From positions 1 through 35,516 of the forward strand of contig JAZOUV010000088.1 in assembly GCA_045658315.1 (NCBI GenBank): a DNA stretch of 35,516 nt. The letters are read 5' to 3'. Each line of letters opens with the position of its first letter. Positions within the stretch are counted from its first letter, which is position 1. Below the pieces are notes generated by a model. It was not told the DNA's origin, searched no databases, and saw only the letters and a list, made by a program, of their open reading frames with translations. The position numbers and the translations under genes are program-made. Origin of the DNA: RGIG1995 sp045658315 (GTDB lineage Bacteria; Bacillota; Clostridia; Oscillospirales; CAG-272). Positions 15,772 to 23,258 of the stretch are shown here, in pieces.

Positions 15772-16479
15772 ATGCTTGCTATTTTCAAAAGAGAAGTCCG
15801 TTCTTATTTTTCAACATCAATAGGATATATCTTCGTAGGTATATTTTTAGCACTCAGCGGTGCACTGTTTTCATACACTACCATTCAGCAACGTGCAGAA
15901 AGCGACACATCTTTCTACTTTACCCTTATGCTTTTTGTATTTGTAGTAATTCTTCCGCTTTTAACAATGAAGCTTTTTTCGGAAGAAAGGAAGCTTAAAA
16001 CAGAACAGCTCTTGCTTACCTCTCCGATAAGCCTTTGGGGTATGGTTTTTGCAAAGTTTCTTGCGGCATACACAATTTTTGCCGTAACGTTCTTGGTAAG
16101 CTGTTTGAACTTTATTATACTTTACAGCTACGGAACGCCCGAGACAGCCATTATACTCGGCAACATTATAAGCATTTTGCTTGTAGGTGCGGCATTTATT
16201 GCAATAGGCGTTTTTGTATCTGCTTTGACAGAAAACCAGCTTATTGCCGCTTTCGGCACGATGGCAATTCTGCTGATACTCCTGCTTCTCGGCGTTGCAG
16301 GCTCTTATGTAAACTTTACACCGGTGCGTTTGATTATCAACTGGTTGTCCATTTTCACAAGATATACCCCGTTCACCTACGGTCAGTTCAGCTTCAGTGC
16401 AATAGTTTATTACGCATCCGTTGCATTCGTATTTTTGTTCCTCACCGTGCGAATATTTGAAAAACGCCGTTGGGACTGA
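15772..16479 (+). CDS. ABC-2 type permease, GldF-like
   Basis: A 235-residue integral membrane protein with six predicted helices (about 18-38, 55-75, 102-124, 133-158, 162-185 and 205-228). The opening MLAIFKREVRSYFSTSIGYIF and the cytoplasmic LKTEQLLLTSPISLW loop are characteristic of the GldF/NatB-like ABC-2 permease group. It begins 15 bases after the ATPase stop with AGGAGG just upstream. It supplies the channel for the ATPase; the partner gene that follows supplies the large extracytoplasmic domain. Confidence 0.9.
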   Translation: MLAIFKREVRSYFSTSIGYIFVGIFLALSGALFSYTTIQQRAESDTSFYFTLMLFVFVVILPLLTMKLFSEERKLKTEQLLLTSPISLWGMVFAKFLAAYTIFAVTFLVSCLNFIILYSYGTPETAIILGNIISILLVGAAFIAIGVFVSALTENQLIAAFGTMAILLILLLLGVAGSYVNFTPVRLIINWLSIFTRYTPFTYGQFSFSAIVYYASVAFVFLFLTVRIFEKRRWD

Positions 16480-16504
16480 TTAAACTGAAAGTGAGGCAAA
16501 AATT

Positions 16505-18001
16505 ATGGATTTTAAATCATTTTTCCAAAAGAAGAAATTCAAATACGGTGCTGCCGCAGTTGCATTTACTTGCGTATGTATTGCCGCAGTAATAATATTC
16601 AACGTAATTTTCTCATCTCTTGCAGACAAGTTTCTTTGGTCTGTCGATATGACGAGCGAACAGCTTTTTACCCTATCCGATGCGACTCACGAGCTTTTGA
16701 AGGACGTTGACGAGGAAATAACGATAAACTTCTGTCAGCCTCTTGATACGCTCGTTGAAAATGAAGCACAAAACCTTATTTATCAGTGTGCAAGAGAATA
16801 TGAAAAACACTTTGATAATATAAAGATTGAATATCTTGATATTATTACAAATCCCACAGTTATTGAAAAATATGCGAACAGCTCAAGCACAAGAATACAG
16901 ACAACAAGCGTCGTTGTAACAAGCGATACCGATTTCAGAACGTTTACACGTGATTCGTTTTTTGCAACAGACAGCGAAACCTCTGAAGTTTTGGCATTTG
17001 ACGGAGAGCTTAAACTTACTTCTGCAATACTTCAGCTTACCTCTGACAGTCCTATTGCCTACTTCTCAACAGGTCATGGCGAAACAACAGGTACAAACGA
17101 TAAGACGAGACCTGACCTTTGGAAGCTTTTTGAAACTGCCGGATACGAGGTAAAAACCATCGACCTGTCAAAAGAAGAATTTGACGAGGAAGCTCAGGTT
17201 CTTATAATCAACGACCCGATAAAAGATTTTCTCGGCTTCAACGATGCCGTAAACGAAATTGAAAAGATTGCAAAATTCCTCGACAATCTCGGCAACCTCA
17301 TGGTATTCATTGACCCGGAGACCCCCGACCTTCCCGAGCTTGAAGCATTGCTTGAAGAATGGGGAATAAAGATAGAAGATGCAGTTATTAAGGATAACGT
17401 AAATGCACTTTCCGCAGACGGACTCAAGCTCAACGCCAACTATCCGACAGATACGATGGGCTCAGGACTTCATACTTCTCTCAGAAATCACGACTCTATT
17501 CCTAAGACCGTCGTCAACTACGCAAGACCGCTTACTATACTTTGGGGCGTTGACGGAAAAGATATAACCAACTCCGTTTCAACGAGACACGCATCTGCCG
17601 TTCTCACGACATATAATACCGCAAAAGCATATTCATTCAACGAAGAAAAAGAACTCGAAAACCAATCACCTTTTAACCTTATGACAATTACTCGCGAAGA
17701 ACAGATTATCGACAACGAAGCCTATTATTCCTACGTTATGGTAACAGGCTCTACAGATTTTGCTCTCGATTCATACCTTCACAGTTCTGCATACGCAAAC
17801 AGCGAAATTCTTTATTCCGCAATGCGTTTCATGGGCAAGGAAACCGTTCCGACCAACATTTCCCACAAGTATCTTGAGGATGAGTCCCTTGACATTACGA
17901 CGGAAGCTGCAAACAACTGGACGCTTGCGGTTACTGTAATTTTGCCCGTAATTGTATTTGCTGTCGGTGTTGTTATCCAGATAAGGAGAAGACACTTATG
18001 A
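16505..18001 (+). CDS. GldG-family ABC transporter auxiliary protein
   Basis: A 498-residue membrane-anchored protein. There is one helix near the N-terminus (about 16-38), a long extracytoplasmic part (40-465), and a C-terminal helix (about 468-490) ending in a basic RRRHL tail. The SVDMTSEQLFTLSD opening after the first helix and the central FSTGHGE motif are typical of the GldG/ABC_transp_aux family. It has been proposed to work with ABC-2 permeases, but no mechanism is known. The stop overlaps the next gene by ATGA, implying coupled translation. Confidence 0.88.
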   Translation: MDFKSFFQKKKFKYGAAAVAFTCVCIAAVIIFNVIFSSLADKFLWSVDMTSEQLFTLSDATHELLKDVDEEITINFCQPLDTLVENEAQNLIYQCAREYEKHFDNIKIEYLDIITNPTVIEKYANSSSTRIQTTSVVVTSDTDFRTFTRDSFFATDSETSEVLAFDGELKLTSAILQLTSDSPIAYFSTGHGETTGTNDKTRPDLWKLFETAGYEVKTIDLSKEEFDEEAQVLIINDPIKDFLGFNDAVNEIEKIAKFLDNLGNLMVFIDPETPDLPELEALLEEWGIKIEDAVIKDNVNALSADGLKLNANYPTDTMGSGLHTSLRNHDSIPKTVVNYARPLTILWGVDGKDITNSVSTRHASAVLTTYNTAKAYSFNEEKELENQSPFNLMTITREEQIIDNEAYYSYVMVTGSTDFALDSYLHSSAYANSEILYSAMRFMGKETVPTNISHKYLEDESLDITTEAANNWTLAVTVILPVIVFAVGVVIQIRRRHL

Positions 18002-19533
18002 TAAAGAAACGTATAATTCTAATAGCTGTTATTGCAGTTGCATTTATCGCCTTGCTTTGCACGTATATTTTTGTTATAGCTCCCATGATGGAAGAAGGCG
18101 AAAATCCTCAAGAGAAGATAGAGCTTCTTGACGGCGAGGTTTGGGCATCTAATACTACCATACTGATGTTCGACCAAGTAGAACGTGCAAACATTCAGTC
18201 GATTGAAGTATTCAACTCAAAAAACAACTACAAATTTTACTACGATAAAGAGAAGAACGATTTTTTTGTTGAAGGTTATGTAAACGCACCGTACAGCAAA
18301 GAAATGATTTCAGCCCTTGTAACAAATGCGGGATTCCCCGTTACAATGAAAAGAGTAACGGAAAAGACAGACGATCTCAGCCAATACGGACTTGCCGAAA
18401 GCGACAATCCCGCATATTATATTCTAACTACCCGTACCGGCGAAACACATAAGGTATATATCGGAAATATGATTCCCACGGGAGCCGGCTACTACACGAA
18501 ATACGAAAAACGAGATGCGGTATATATAACCGAAACGTCCATATCGCAGACTCTTTTGGGCAGAGTAGAAAACCTTATATCCCCCATGCTTTTTATTCCC
18601 CCGTTACAGTCCGACTATTTTTTAGTTAAAGACCTCATTCTTGTAAAAGACGGCGATCCGTTTATAAAGATAACAACCGAAACCAAGGAGGCTCAAACTT
18701 CGGACGGAACGAAATACGAAGAGTTTACAGACTACAAGATGGAATATCCGGCAGAATATACCGTTTCAACAAACTATGACGTTATGCTTCAGGGCTTTAT
18801 GGAGCTGTACGGAAACTCGGTACTGGAGCTCGGCAAGGACGACGAGGTAATATCCGAGGATATTCTGGAAAAATATAATCTTACAAAACCTGCATACGAG
18901 CTTTTCTTTACACACAACGGCATTGAAAATGATATTATGATAAGCGAAAAGACCGAAGACGGCGTATATTACGCATACTCGCTTCTTTTCAACACTATAT
19001 GCGATATTCCCGAGGAGCTGTTTAGTTTTCTCGAATGGGAACTGATAGACTATGTTGAAAAACCGCTTTTCCAGTATAACATCAATGACATATCAAGTAT
19101 AACCGTTACCGCAAAAGACTTTGATGAAACATTTATCCTCTCCACATCAGAGGGGGAAACTACTACAAATCCCGTTACGGGAGAGACAACAACGAAAACC
19201 GATATACAGGTAAAGATAAAGAGCCTCGGCACCTACGTGAAGGATCCGAATAATTTCAGGCAGTTCTATATGGGATTGCTTACAACAAATATGGTAACCT
19301 ACGCAGACGTAACGGATACGACAGGACTTGAATGTCTGGCTACTTTAAAGATAATTACACGTGACGGAGAAAAGATAGAATTTGCTTTTTACCCCTATGC
19401 GACACGCCGTTGCTTATATACGCTTAACGGCAAGGGCGAATTCTACGTTCTTAAAGATGCAGTAGACAAAATAGTCAGCGACGCAAAGAAGCTGATAACC
19501 GGCGAAGAAATAAACTATCAGGATAAAGCTTAA
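17998..19533 (+). CDS. DUF4340 domain-containing membrane-anchored protein
   Basis: A 511-residue protein with one N-terminal helix (about 7-29) and a large extracytoplasmic part composed of repeated beta-rich units. Internal segments of the form FYYDKEKNDFFVEG and TRTGETHKVYIGN are the recurring DUF4340 theme. A Thr-rich linker (TTTNPVTGETTTKT) near residue 392 separates the last unit. It always follows gldG in this cluster type, so a role in the same envelope complex is inferred. It starts inside the gldG stop codon (ATGA). A terminator follows at once. Confidence 0.85.
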   Translation: MIKKRIILIAVIAVAFIALLCTYIFVIAPMMEEGENPQEKIELLDGEVWASNTTILMFDQVERANIQSIEVFNSKNNYKFYYDKEKNDFFVEGYVNAPYSKEMISALVTNAGFPVTMKRVTEKTDDLSQYGLAESDNPAYYILTTRTGETHKVYIGNMIPTGAGYYTKYEKRDAVYITETSISQTLLGRVENLISPMLFIPPLQSDYFLVKDLILVKDGDPFIKITTETKEAQTSDGTKYEEFTDYKMEYPAEYTVSTNYDVMLQGFMELYGNSVLELGKDDEVISEDILEKYNLTKPAYELFFTHNGIENDIMISEKTEDGVYYAYSLLFNTICDIPEELFSFLEWELIDYVEKPLFQYNINDISSITVTAKDFDETFILSTSEGETTTNPVTGETTTKTDIQVKIKSLGTYVKDPNNFRQFYMGLLTTNMVTYADVTDTTGLECLATLKIITRDGEKIEFAFYPYATRRCLYTLNGKGEFYVLKDAVDKIVSDAKKLITGEEINYQDKA

Positions 19534-19536
19534 ACT

Positions 19537-19567
19537 AAAAAAAGGACTTTTTGAAGGTCCTTTTTTT
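19537..19567. terminator. Bidirectional intrinsic terminator between the ABC operon and the Xre gene
   Basis: A7-GGAC pairs with GTCC-T7 across a short loop. Both orientations have the T tract, so it ends the plus-strand ABC operon and the minus-strand regulator gene, which converge here. Confidence 0.9.
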
Positions 19568-19568
19568 A

Positions 19569-19778
19569 TTAATATTTTTGGGGATTGTCGGTAAGACCTG
19601 CAAGGTAGTCAATACTGGTATCATACAGCTTCGCAAGCTTAACCATAATTTCAAGCGGAACGGGACGTTCCCCTCTTTCGTATTTTGAATACAACGATTG
19701 ATCGCAAACCAAGTATTTTGCGACGTATTTTTGCGTGTAATCATTATCTTCCCGCAAATCTTTTATTCTTAATCTCAT
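19569..19778 (-). CDS. Small Xre-family HTH repressor
   Basis: A 69-residue protein that is essentially one HTH_3 domain: MRLRIKDLREDNDYTQKYVA, then the turn and recognition helix around CDQSLYSKYERGERPVP, then helices 4-5 ending at IDYLAGLTDN. It has no effector domain. The ATG at 19778 follows a GGTGA site; a GTG three codons upstream is part of that site. Two near-identical 16-base palindromes lie 26-67 bases upstream between it and a divergent small gene, the classical layout of an autorepressor. The last bases of the gene abut the terminator. Confidence 0.9.
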   Translation of the reverse strand: MRLRIKDLREDNDYTQKYVAKYLVCDQSLYSKYERGERPVPLEIMVKLAKLYDTSIDYLAGLTDNPQKY

Positions 19779-19804
19779 TTTAATCACCGTTTTTACTATA
19801 CCCT

Positions 19805-19820
19805 AAGACAAATTGTCCTA
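19805..19820. promoter_or_regulatory. Operator copy 1 for the Xre repressor (inferred)
   Basis: AAGACAAATTGTCCTA is an imperfect palindrome built on GACAA...TTGTC. It matches the second copy at 13 of 16 positions and lies on the repressor side of the divergent intergenic region. Confidence 0.65.
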
Positions 19821-19849
19821 TTGACAAAAAGGACTATTTGTCCTAAATA
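19821..19849 (+). promoter_or_regulatory. Promoter of the small gene, overlapped by an operator
   Basis: A perfect TTGACA (19821-19826) is followed after 17 bases by TAAATA (19844-19849). The second operator lies between the two boxes and touches the -10, so a bound repressor would block RNA polymerase. Confidence 0.75.
19830..19845. promoter_or_regulatory. Operator copy 2 for the Xre repressor (inferred)
   Basis: AGGACTATTTGTCCTA has AGGAC and GTCCT arms. Together with copy 1 it gives the shared form ARGACWAWTTGTCCTA. Its start is 25 bases from that of copy 1, about two and a half helical turns. Confidence 0.7.
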
Positions 19850-19872
19850 TAAACAAAAAAGGAAGTGTTACA

Positions 19873-20033
19873 ATGGAAATTTATAAAAAAATGTATCTGC
19901 ACCTATTTAACGAAACCACAAAAGCTATAGAATTACTAAAAAAGCTCAATGCACGTGTGAGGATATGTTTATAAATTTTGAAGAATTGCCACAAAACAAT
20001 TCCGATTCCTCCTCAAATAACAAAGATGATTAA
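19873..20033 (+). pseudogene. Small acidic-tail protein gene split by a one-base frame change
   Basis: ATG at 19873 has AAGGAAG 8 bases upstream. The first frame reads MEIYKKMYLHLFNETTKAIE, continues LLKK, then runs into NARVRICL and stops at 19974 (33 codons). Moving back one base at the A6 run (19938-19943, heptamer A AAA AAG) joins it to AQCTCEDMFINFEEL and a Ser/Asn/Asp tail ending at 20033, about 53 residues. The joined protein resembles short KLYLxLFNAVTDAIxxL...AQxxCEExYI proteins that I recall from clostridial genomes and prophages. The break is either a real mutation, a programmed -1 shift, or a homopolymer base-call error. Controlled by the Xre operators. Confidence 0.6.
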
Positions 20034-20051
20034 TAATATACAAGTTATTAT

Positions 20052-20171
20052 CCCCCAGCTCTCTCACCGCCTATGGCGGAGCTCTTCCATAGGGAGAGCC
20101 TTATTTTGCCTCTCCCTGCGGGAGAGGTGGATTTTGCGAAGCAAAAGACGGAGAGGGATAAATGCCCTCTC
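20052..20171. repeat. Multi-hairpin intergenic repeat element
   Basis: Within about 120 bases there are five small hairpins: CCGCC-TAT-GGCGG, GCTCT...AGAGC, CTCTCCC-TGC-GGGAGAG, TTTTGC-GAA-GCAAAA, and GAGAGGG-N7-CCCTCTC (20151-20171). There is no coding frame. It fills the gap between the small split gene and the SleC-like gene, and the last hairpin may help end transcripts from either side. The style matches the element at 5787-6054. Confidence 0.65.
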
Positions 20172-20178
20172 TTATTTG

Positions 20179-21429
20179 TTATCGTCCCGCCAACCGTTCA
20201 ACAGCGACGTAGATATTGGATATTTGATACCAAGTACCAAAGTCAACGATACCGCTTTCGGGCAGGTCAAATATCTCCTGAAATTTCCTGACCGCCCCTT
20301 CAGTCAACGGTCCATAGATACCGTCCGTCCTAAGCTTACTGATTGCAGGATAGTTGTCGGATATAGCGTTAAGCTGTTCTTGAATAGTTCTGACAGCCCC
20401 ACCTTCCGACCCTATTTGCAAGGGTGTTCCGGGGTATGAGGAAGGCACTCCCGAAACAGTCTCCGCCGAGGTAAGATAAATGTCGCTTCCGTAATACTGA
20501 CGCAGTATTTCAACCGCATCATATCCTTGGTCTCCCAAGTATTTTGACCCCCACTGACTCAGCCAACCGGGGCAGGTTACGTTTCTGCCGTTACAATATT
20601 GAGTAAACAAGGGCTGTCTTATGTTCGGTTTTGTTATATATGTAGTAAAGAGATAATCAACGATTTCGGAAATTTCGGAGAATATGTTTCTTCCGTAAAC
20701 AAAGGCTTGGTCGTAGGCGGTTGAATTTGTTATAGTAAAATCATAGCCTCTTCCTCGATACCACTCAGTGTAGACACGGTTCAATGTAAAAGACAAAATA
20801 GCAAGAATATTTGCCTCAAGCGTTTCCACAGGCCAAGTAGAATATATTTCACAGCTTGCCACGTTTTTTATATAATCCTTAAAGGGTACGTAGTAATTTT
20901 GTGCAGAAGCATCACTCGGTACTCCGTCATGAACTATTATAAATTCGGGAATAACAGGCTCAGGCAAAACGATAAAGCCTTCTCCCTCGGGCAAAGGTTT
21001 TACGGAAGCTTCGGGAGTTTTAGGCGGAAACGTTTCCCATAAAGTATGAGGCAGAATGAATATATCACTTCCGATAGGAGTATTGGTTTGTCTTCTCCTC
21101 AAAAAAATATTTTGCAGAGCCAAGGACTCGGGTAATATCTGCACCCCTTCAATTCTGTAAGGCTCAAAGCCGTCTGCGTTTACGGTTATATCGTATTCCG
21201 AATACGGACGAACCTGCGTCTCTGGCACCAAAGAATATTCTATGTCGGGTGCACCGAGACTTACCGATTCGGTATTTCCCGAGGAATCTGTTACAAGACT
21301 CTCTATTATTTCCCCGTCTTCACCGGGCGAGGAAACGGTTACTGTAACATTGTTCAAAGGTCTCCCGGCAGTTTCATCATATACACTGACCCTTAAAAAG
21401 CCGACTTGAAAATTATTTTGATTTTGCAA
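20179..21429 (-). CDS. sleC: SleC-like spore cortex-lytic enzyme precursor
   Basis: A 416-residue protein in the domain order of clostridial SleC. Residues 1-115 are a beta-rich carboxypeptidase-regulatory/CNA-B-like N-terminal part, followed by a basic RRRQTNTP stretch, a proline-rich linker (about 130-165), a SpoIID/LytB-type domain (about 180-315) and a PG_binding_1 domain (about 335-410, LQIGSEGGAVRTIQEQLN...TDGIYGPLTEGAVRKFQ). The SpoIID catalytic glutamate aligns with Glu194 in CEIYSTWP. Length equals known SleC (about 420-440). SleC is a zymogen cleaved by Csp proteases to degrade cortex. Here it is divergent from two Csp-like genes. The TTG start follows GAGGTG by 6 bases; a GTG three codons upstream is within that site. 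Confidence 0.85.
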   Translation of the reverse strand: MQNQNNFQVGFLRVSVYDETAGRPLNNVTVTVSSPGEDGEIIESLVTDSSGNTESVSLGAPDIEYSLVPETQVRPYSEYDITVNADGFEPYRIEGVQILPESLALQNIFLRRRQTNTPIGSDIFILPHTLWETFPPKTPEASVKPLPEGEGFIVLPEPVIPEFIIVHDGVPSDASAQNYYVPFKDYIKNVASCEIYSTWPVETLEANILAILSFTLNRVYTEWYRGRGYDFTITNSTAYDQAFVYGRNIFSEISEIVDYLFTTYITKPNIRQPLFTQYCNGRNVTCPGWLSQWGSKYLGDQGYDAVEILRQYYGSDIYLTSAETVSGVPSSYPGTPLQIGSEGGAVRTIQEQLNAISDNYPAISKLRTDGIYGPLTEGAVRKFQEIFDLPESGIVDFGTWYQISNIYVAVERLAGR

Positions 21430-21536
21430 AAGAATCACCTCATTATTTATTTTCTTGATAACATTTTATGCAACGCACTTTTTATTGACTGTCAATGAAA
21501 CAAAAAAAACATATACTGTATTCAAGGAGACAGTAT
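21430..21536. promoter_or_regulatory. Divergent sleC/csp control region
   Basis: No classic TTGACA/TATAAT pair is present in either direction. Candidate sporulation-sigma -10 boxes are CATATACT (21510-21517, plus) and CATAAAAT (minus, near 21460), both of the CATA form used by sigma-E and sigma-K. The -35 parts are poor, so this is suggestive only. It fits genes whose products are packed into spores. Confidence 0.3.
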
Positions 21537-23258
21537 ATGAATTCATTTATAACAACACAGCAACCAACAGATTTCTTTTTACGTTTCGACCCTGCCCTGC
21601 TTACAGACGGAAGACTTGAAGTTATTGTAAAATACAACGGAGATATTGGCTCAATAACAGCAGACGTGGAGTCAATTGAAATTTTGAACGGAAGCTTTGC
21701 CATAGTAACAGGTACGACCGAACAGATAAGAAGCTTATATTCATTTCCTATAATAGAATATATAGAACTTCCGAAGACGCTGACTTATGAACTTTCAAGC
21801 AGTCGCTATTCTGTATGTGCTTCAAGAGCACAGGAAAGCCCGTTCAATTTAACGGGAAGAGGAACCGCTATAGGCATAATAGACTCGGGAATAGATATAA
21901 CACACCCCGATTTCCGCAGAGAAGACGGTTCAAGCCGTATAGCATATATATGGGATCAAACGGCTACAGGCACTCCTCCGCAAGGCTTTGCAAGAGGCGT
22001 GGAATATACAAACGAGCAAATAAACGAGGCTTTGTTGACATCGGAGCCTATTTCTGCATTAGGATTTACAGACACAGCAGGACACGGGACTGCCGTTGCA
22101 GGTGTAGCCTGCGGAAACGGCAGACAGTCAAACGGACGGGAAAGAGGAATGGCACCGGAAGCAGAAATTATTGTTGTTAAATTGGGAAACAGAGGCTTTG
22201 GTGCATTTTCGAGAACGACCGAGGTAATGAGGGGAATTAAATATACTATTGACAGGGCAAGAGAACTCGGACTTCCGTTAAGCATTAATTTAAGTTACGG
22301 CACAAACAACGGCTCCCACGACGGCAACTCTCTTTTTGAGCAATACATAGATTCCGCAACAGACGAATGGAAGACGGTCATATCGGTTGCAACAGGCAAT
22401 GAGGGGGCGGCGGGACACCATTATTCCGCAGTAATATCCGAAAACGAAACTATTGATATTCCGTTTGCGGTTTCGGGTGCACCTCAAAAAATATATATGA
22501 CTCTTTGGAAAAATTTTTCCGACACAATGACTTTCAGACTATCCTCCCCCTCAGACTCCACCGATATTTTAATAGAACCTGCACAAAGTTATTATCTGTT
22601 TAACACTTCAAACACAAGAGTTACCGTTTTTTACGGACAGCCTACCCCTTTAACTCAATATCAGGAAATATATATTTTGTTTGAGAGCGAAGGTATCAGC
22701 ATAACCGAAGGAATATGGTATTTACGTGTTACCGGTCAAGAAATAATTGACGGCAGATTTGACATTTGGCTTCCGACCGTCGAAGACGTTACAAACGATA
22801 CCGCATTTTCTTTTCCCGATACGAATGTTACATTAACCCTTCCCTCTACCGTGCAAAGAGTTATTTCCGTTGGCGGATACAATGCCAATACAAATACGAC
22901 AGCACTGTTCTCAGGGCGTGGCTTTACCCGAAACGATGTGTATGTTAAGCCCGACATAACCGCCCCTGCAACCGATATTTTAACCACACGGGCAGGCGGT
23001 GGATATATGCAGTTTACGGGAACGAGCATTGCCTCTCCGTTTGTGGCAGGTGCATGCTGTTTGCTTATGGAATGGGGGATAGTACAGGGGAACGACATTT
23101 TTTTATACGGACAAAGACTAAAAGCTTTTCTGCAGAAGGGTGCAAAAAGAACGCAAAACATATCATACCCCAACAACATCTGGGGCTACGGCACACTGTG
23201 TATATCAAATACAATAGATTTGCTCGTTTTTTATAACCAAGGAGGTTTTTCTATATGA
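21537..23258 (+). CDS. Csp-like subtilisin-family (S8) germination protease, first copy
   Basis: A 573-residue S8 serine protease. An N-terminal prodomain-like part (1-100) leads into the catalytic core with Asp116 (IIDSGID), His183 (AGHGTAVAG) and Ser497 (GTSIASP); the oxyanion Asn288 is in TGNEG. Between about 295 and 440 lies an inserted beta-rich domain, the position of the Csp jelly-roll. No signal peptide is seen, as in Csp proteins, which are made inside the mother cell. ATG at 21537 follows AAGGAG by 7 bases. The stop overlaps the next gene by ATGA. Csp proteases activate pro-SleC; that gene is next door. Confidence 0.88.
   Translation: MNSFITTQQPTDFFLRFDPALLTDGRLEVIVKYNGDIGSITADVESIEILNGSFAIVTGTTEQIRSLYSFPIIEYIELPKTLTYELSSSRYSVCASRAQESPFNLTGRGTAIGIIDSGIDITHPDFRREDGSSRIAYIWDQTATGTPPQGFARGVEYTNEQINEALLTSEPISALGFTDTAGHGTAVAGVACGNGRQSNGRERGMAPEAEIIVVKLGNRGFGAFSRTTEVMRGIKYTIDRARELGLPLSINLSYGTNNGSHDGNSLFEQYIDSATDEWKTVISVATGNEGAAGHHYSAVISENETIDIPFAVSGAPQKIYMTLWKNFSDTMTFRLSSPSDSTDILIEPAQSYYLFNTSNTRVTVFYGQPTPLTQYQEIYILFESEGISITEGIWYLRVTGQEIIDGRFDIWLPTVEDVTNDTAFSFPDTNVTLTLPSTVQRVISVGGYNANTNTTALFSGRGFTRNDVYVKPDITAPATDILTTRAGGGYMQFTGTSIASPFVAGACCLLMEWGIVQGNDIFLYGQRLKAFLQKGAKRTQNISYPNNIWGYGTLCISNTIDLLVFYNQGGFSI

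Noticed and set aside
14785..19533. Gliding motility locus
   Set aside because: Only the ABC-type gld genes are present, with no other gliding genes and a Clostridia-like gene background.
20179..21429. Stage II sporulation protein D itself
   Set aside because: The N-terminal beta-domain, absence of an N-terminal membrane helix and the C-terminal PG-binding domain fit SleC, not SpoIID.
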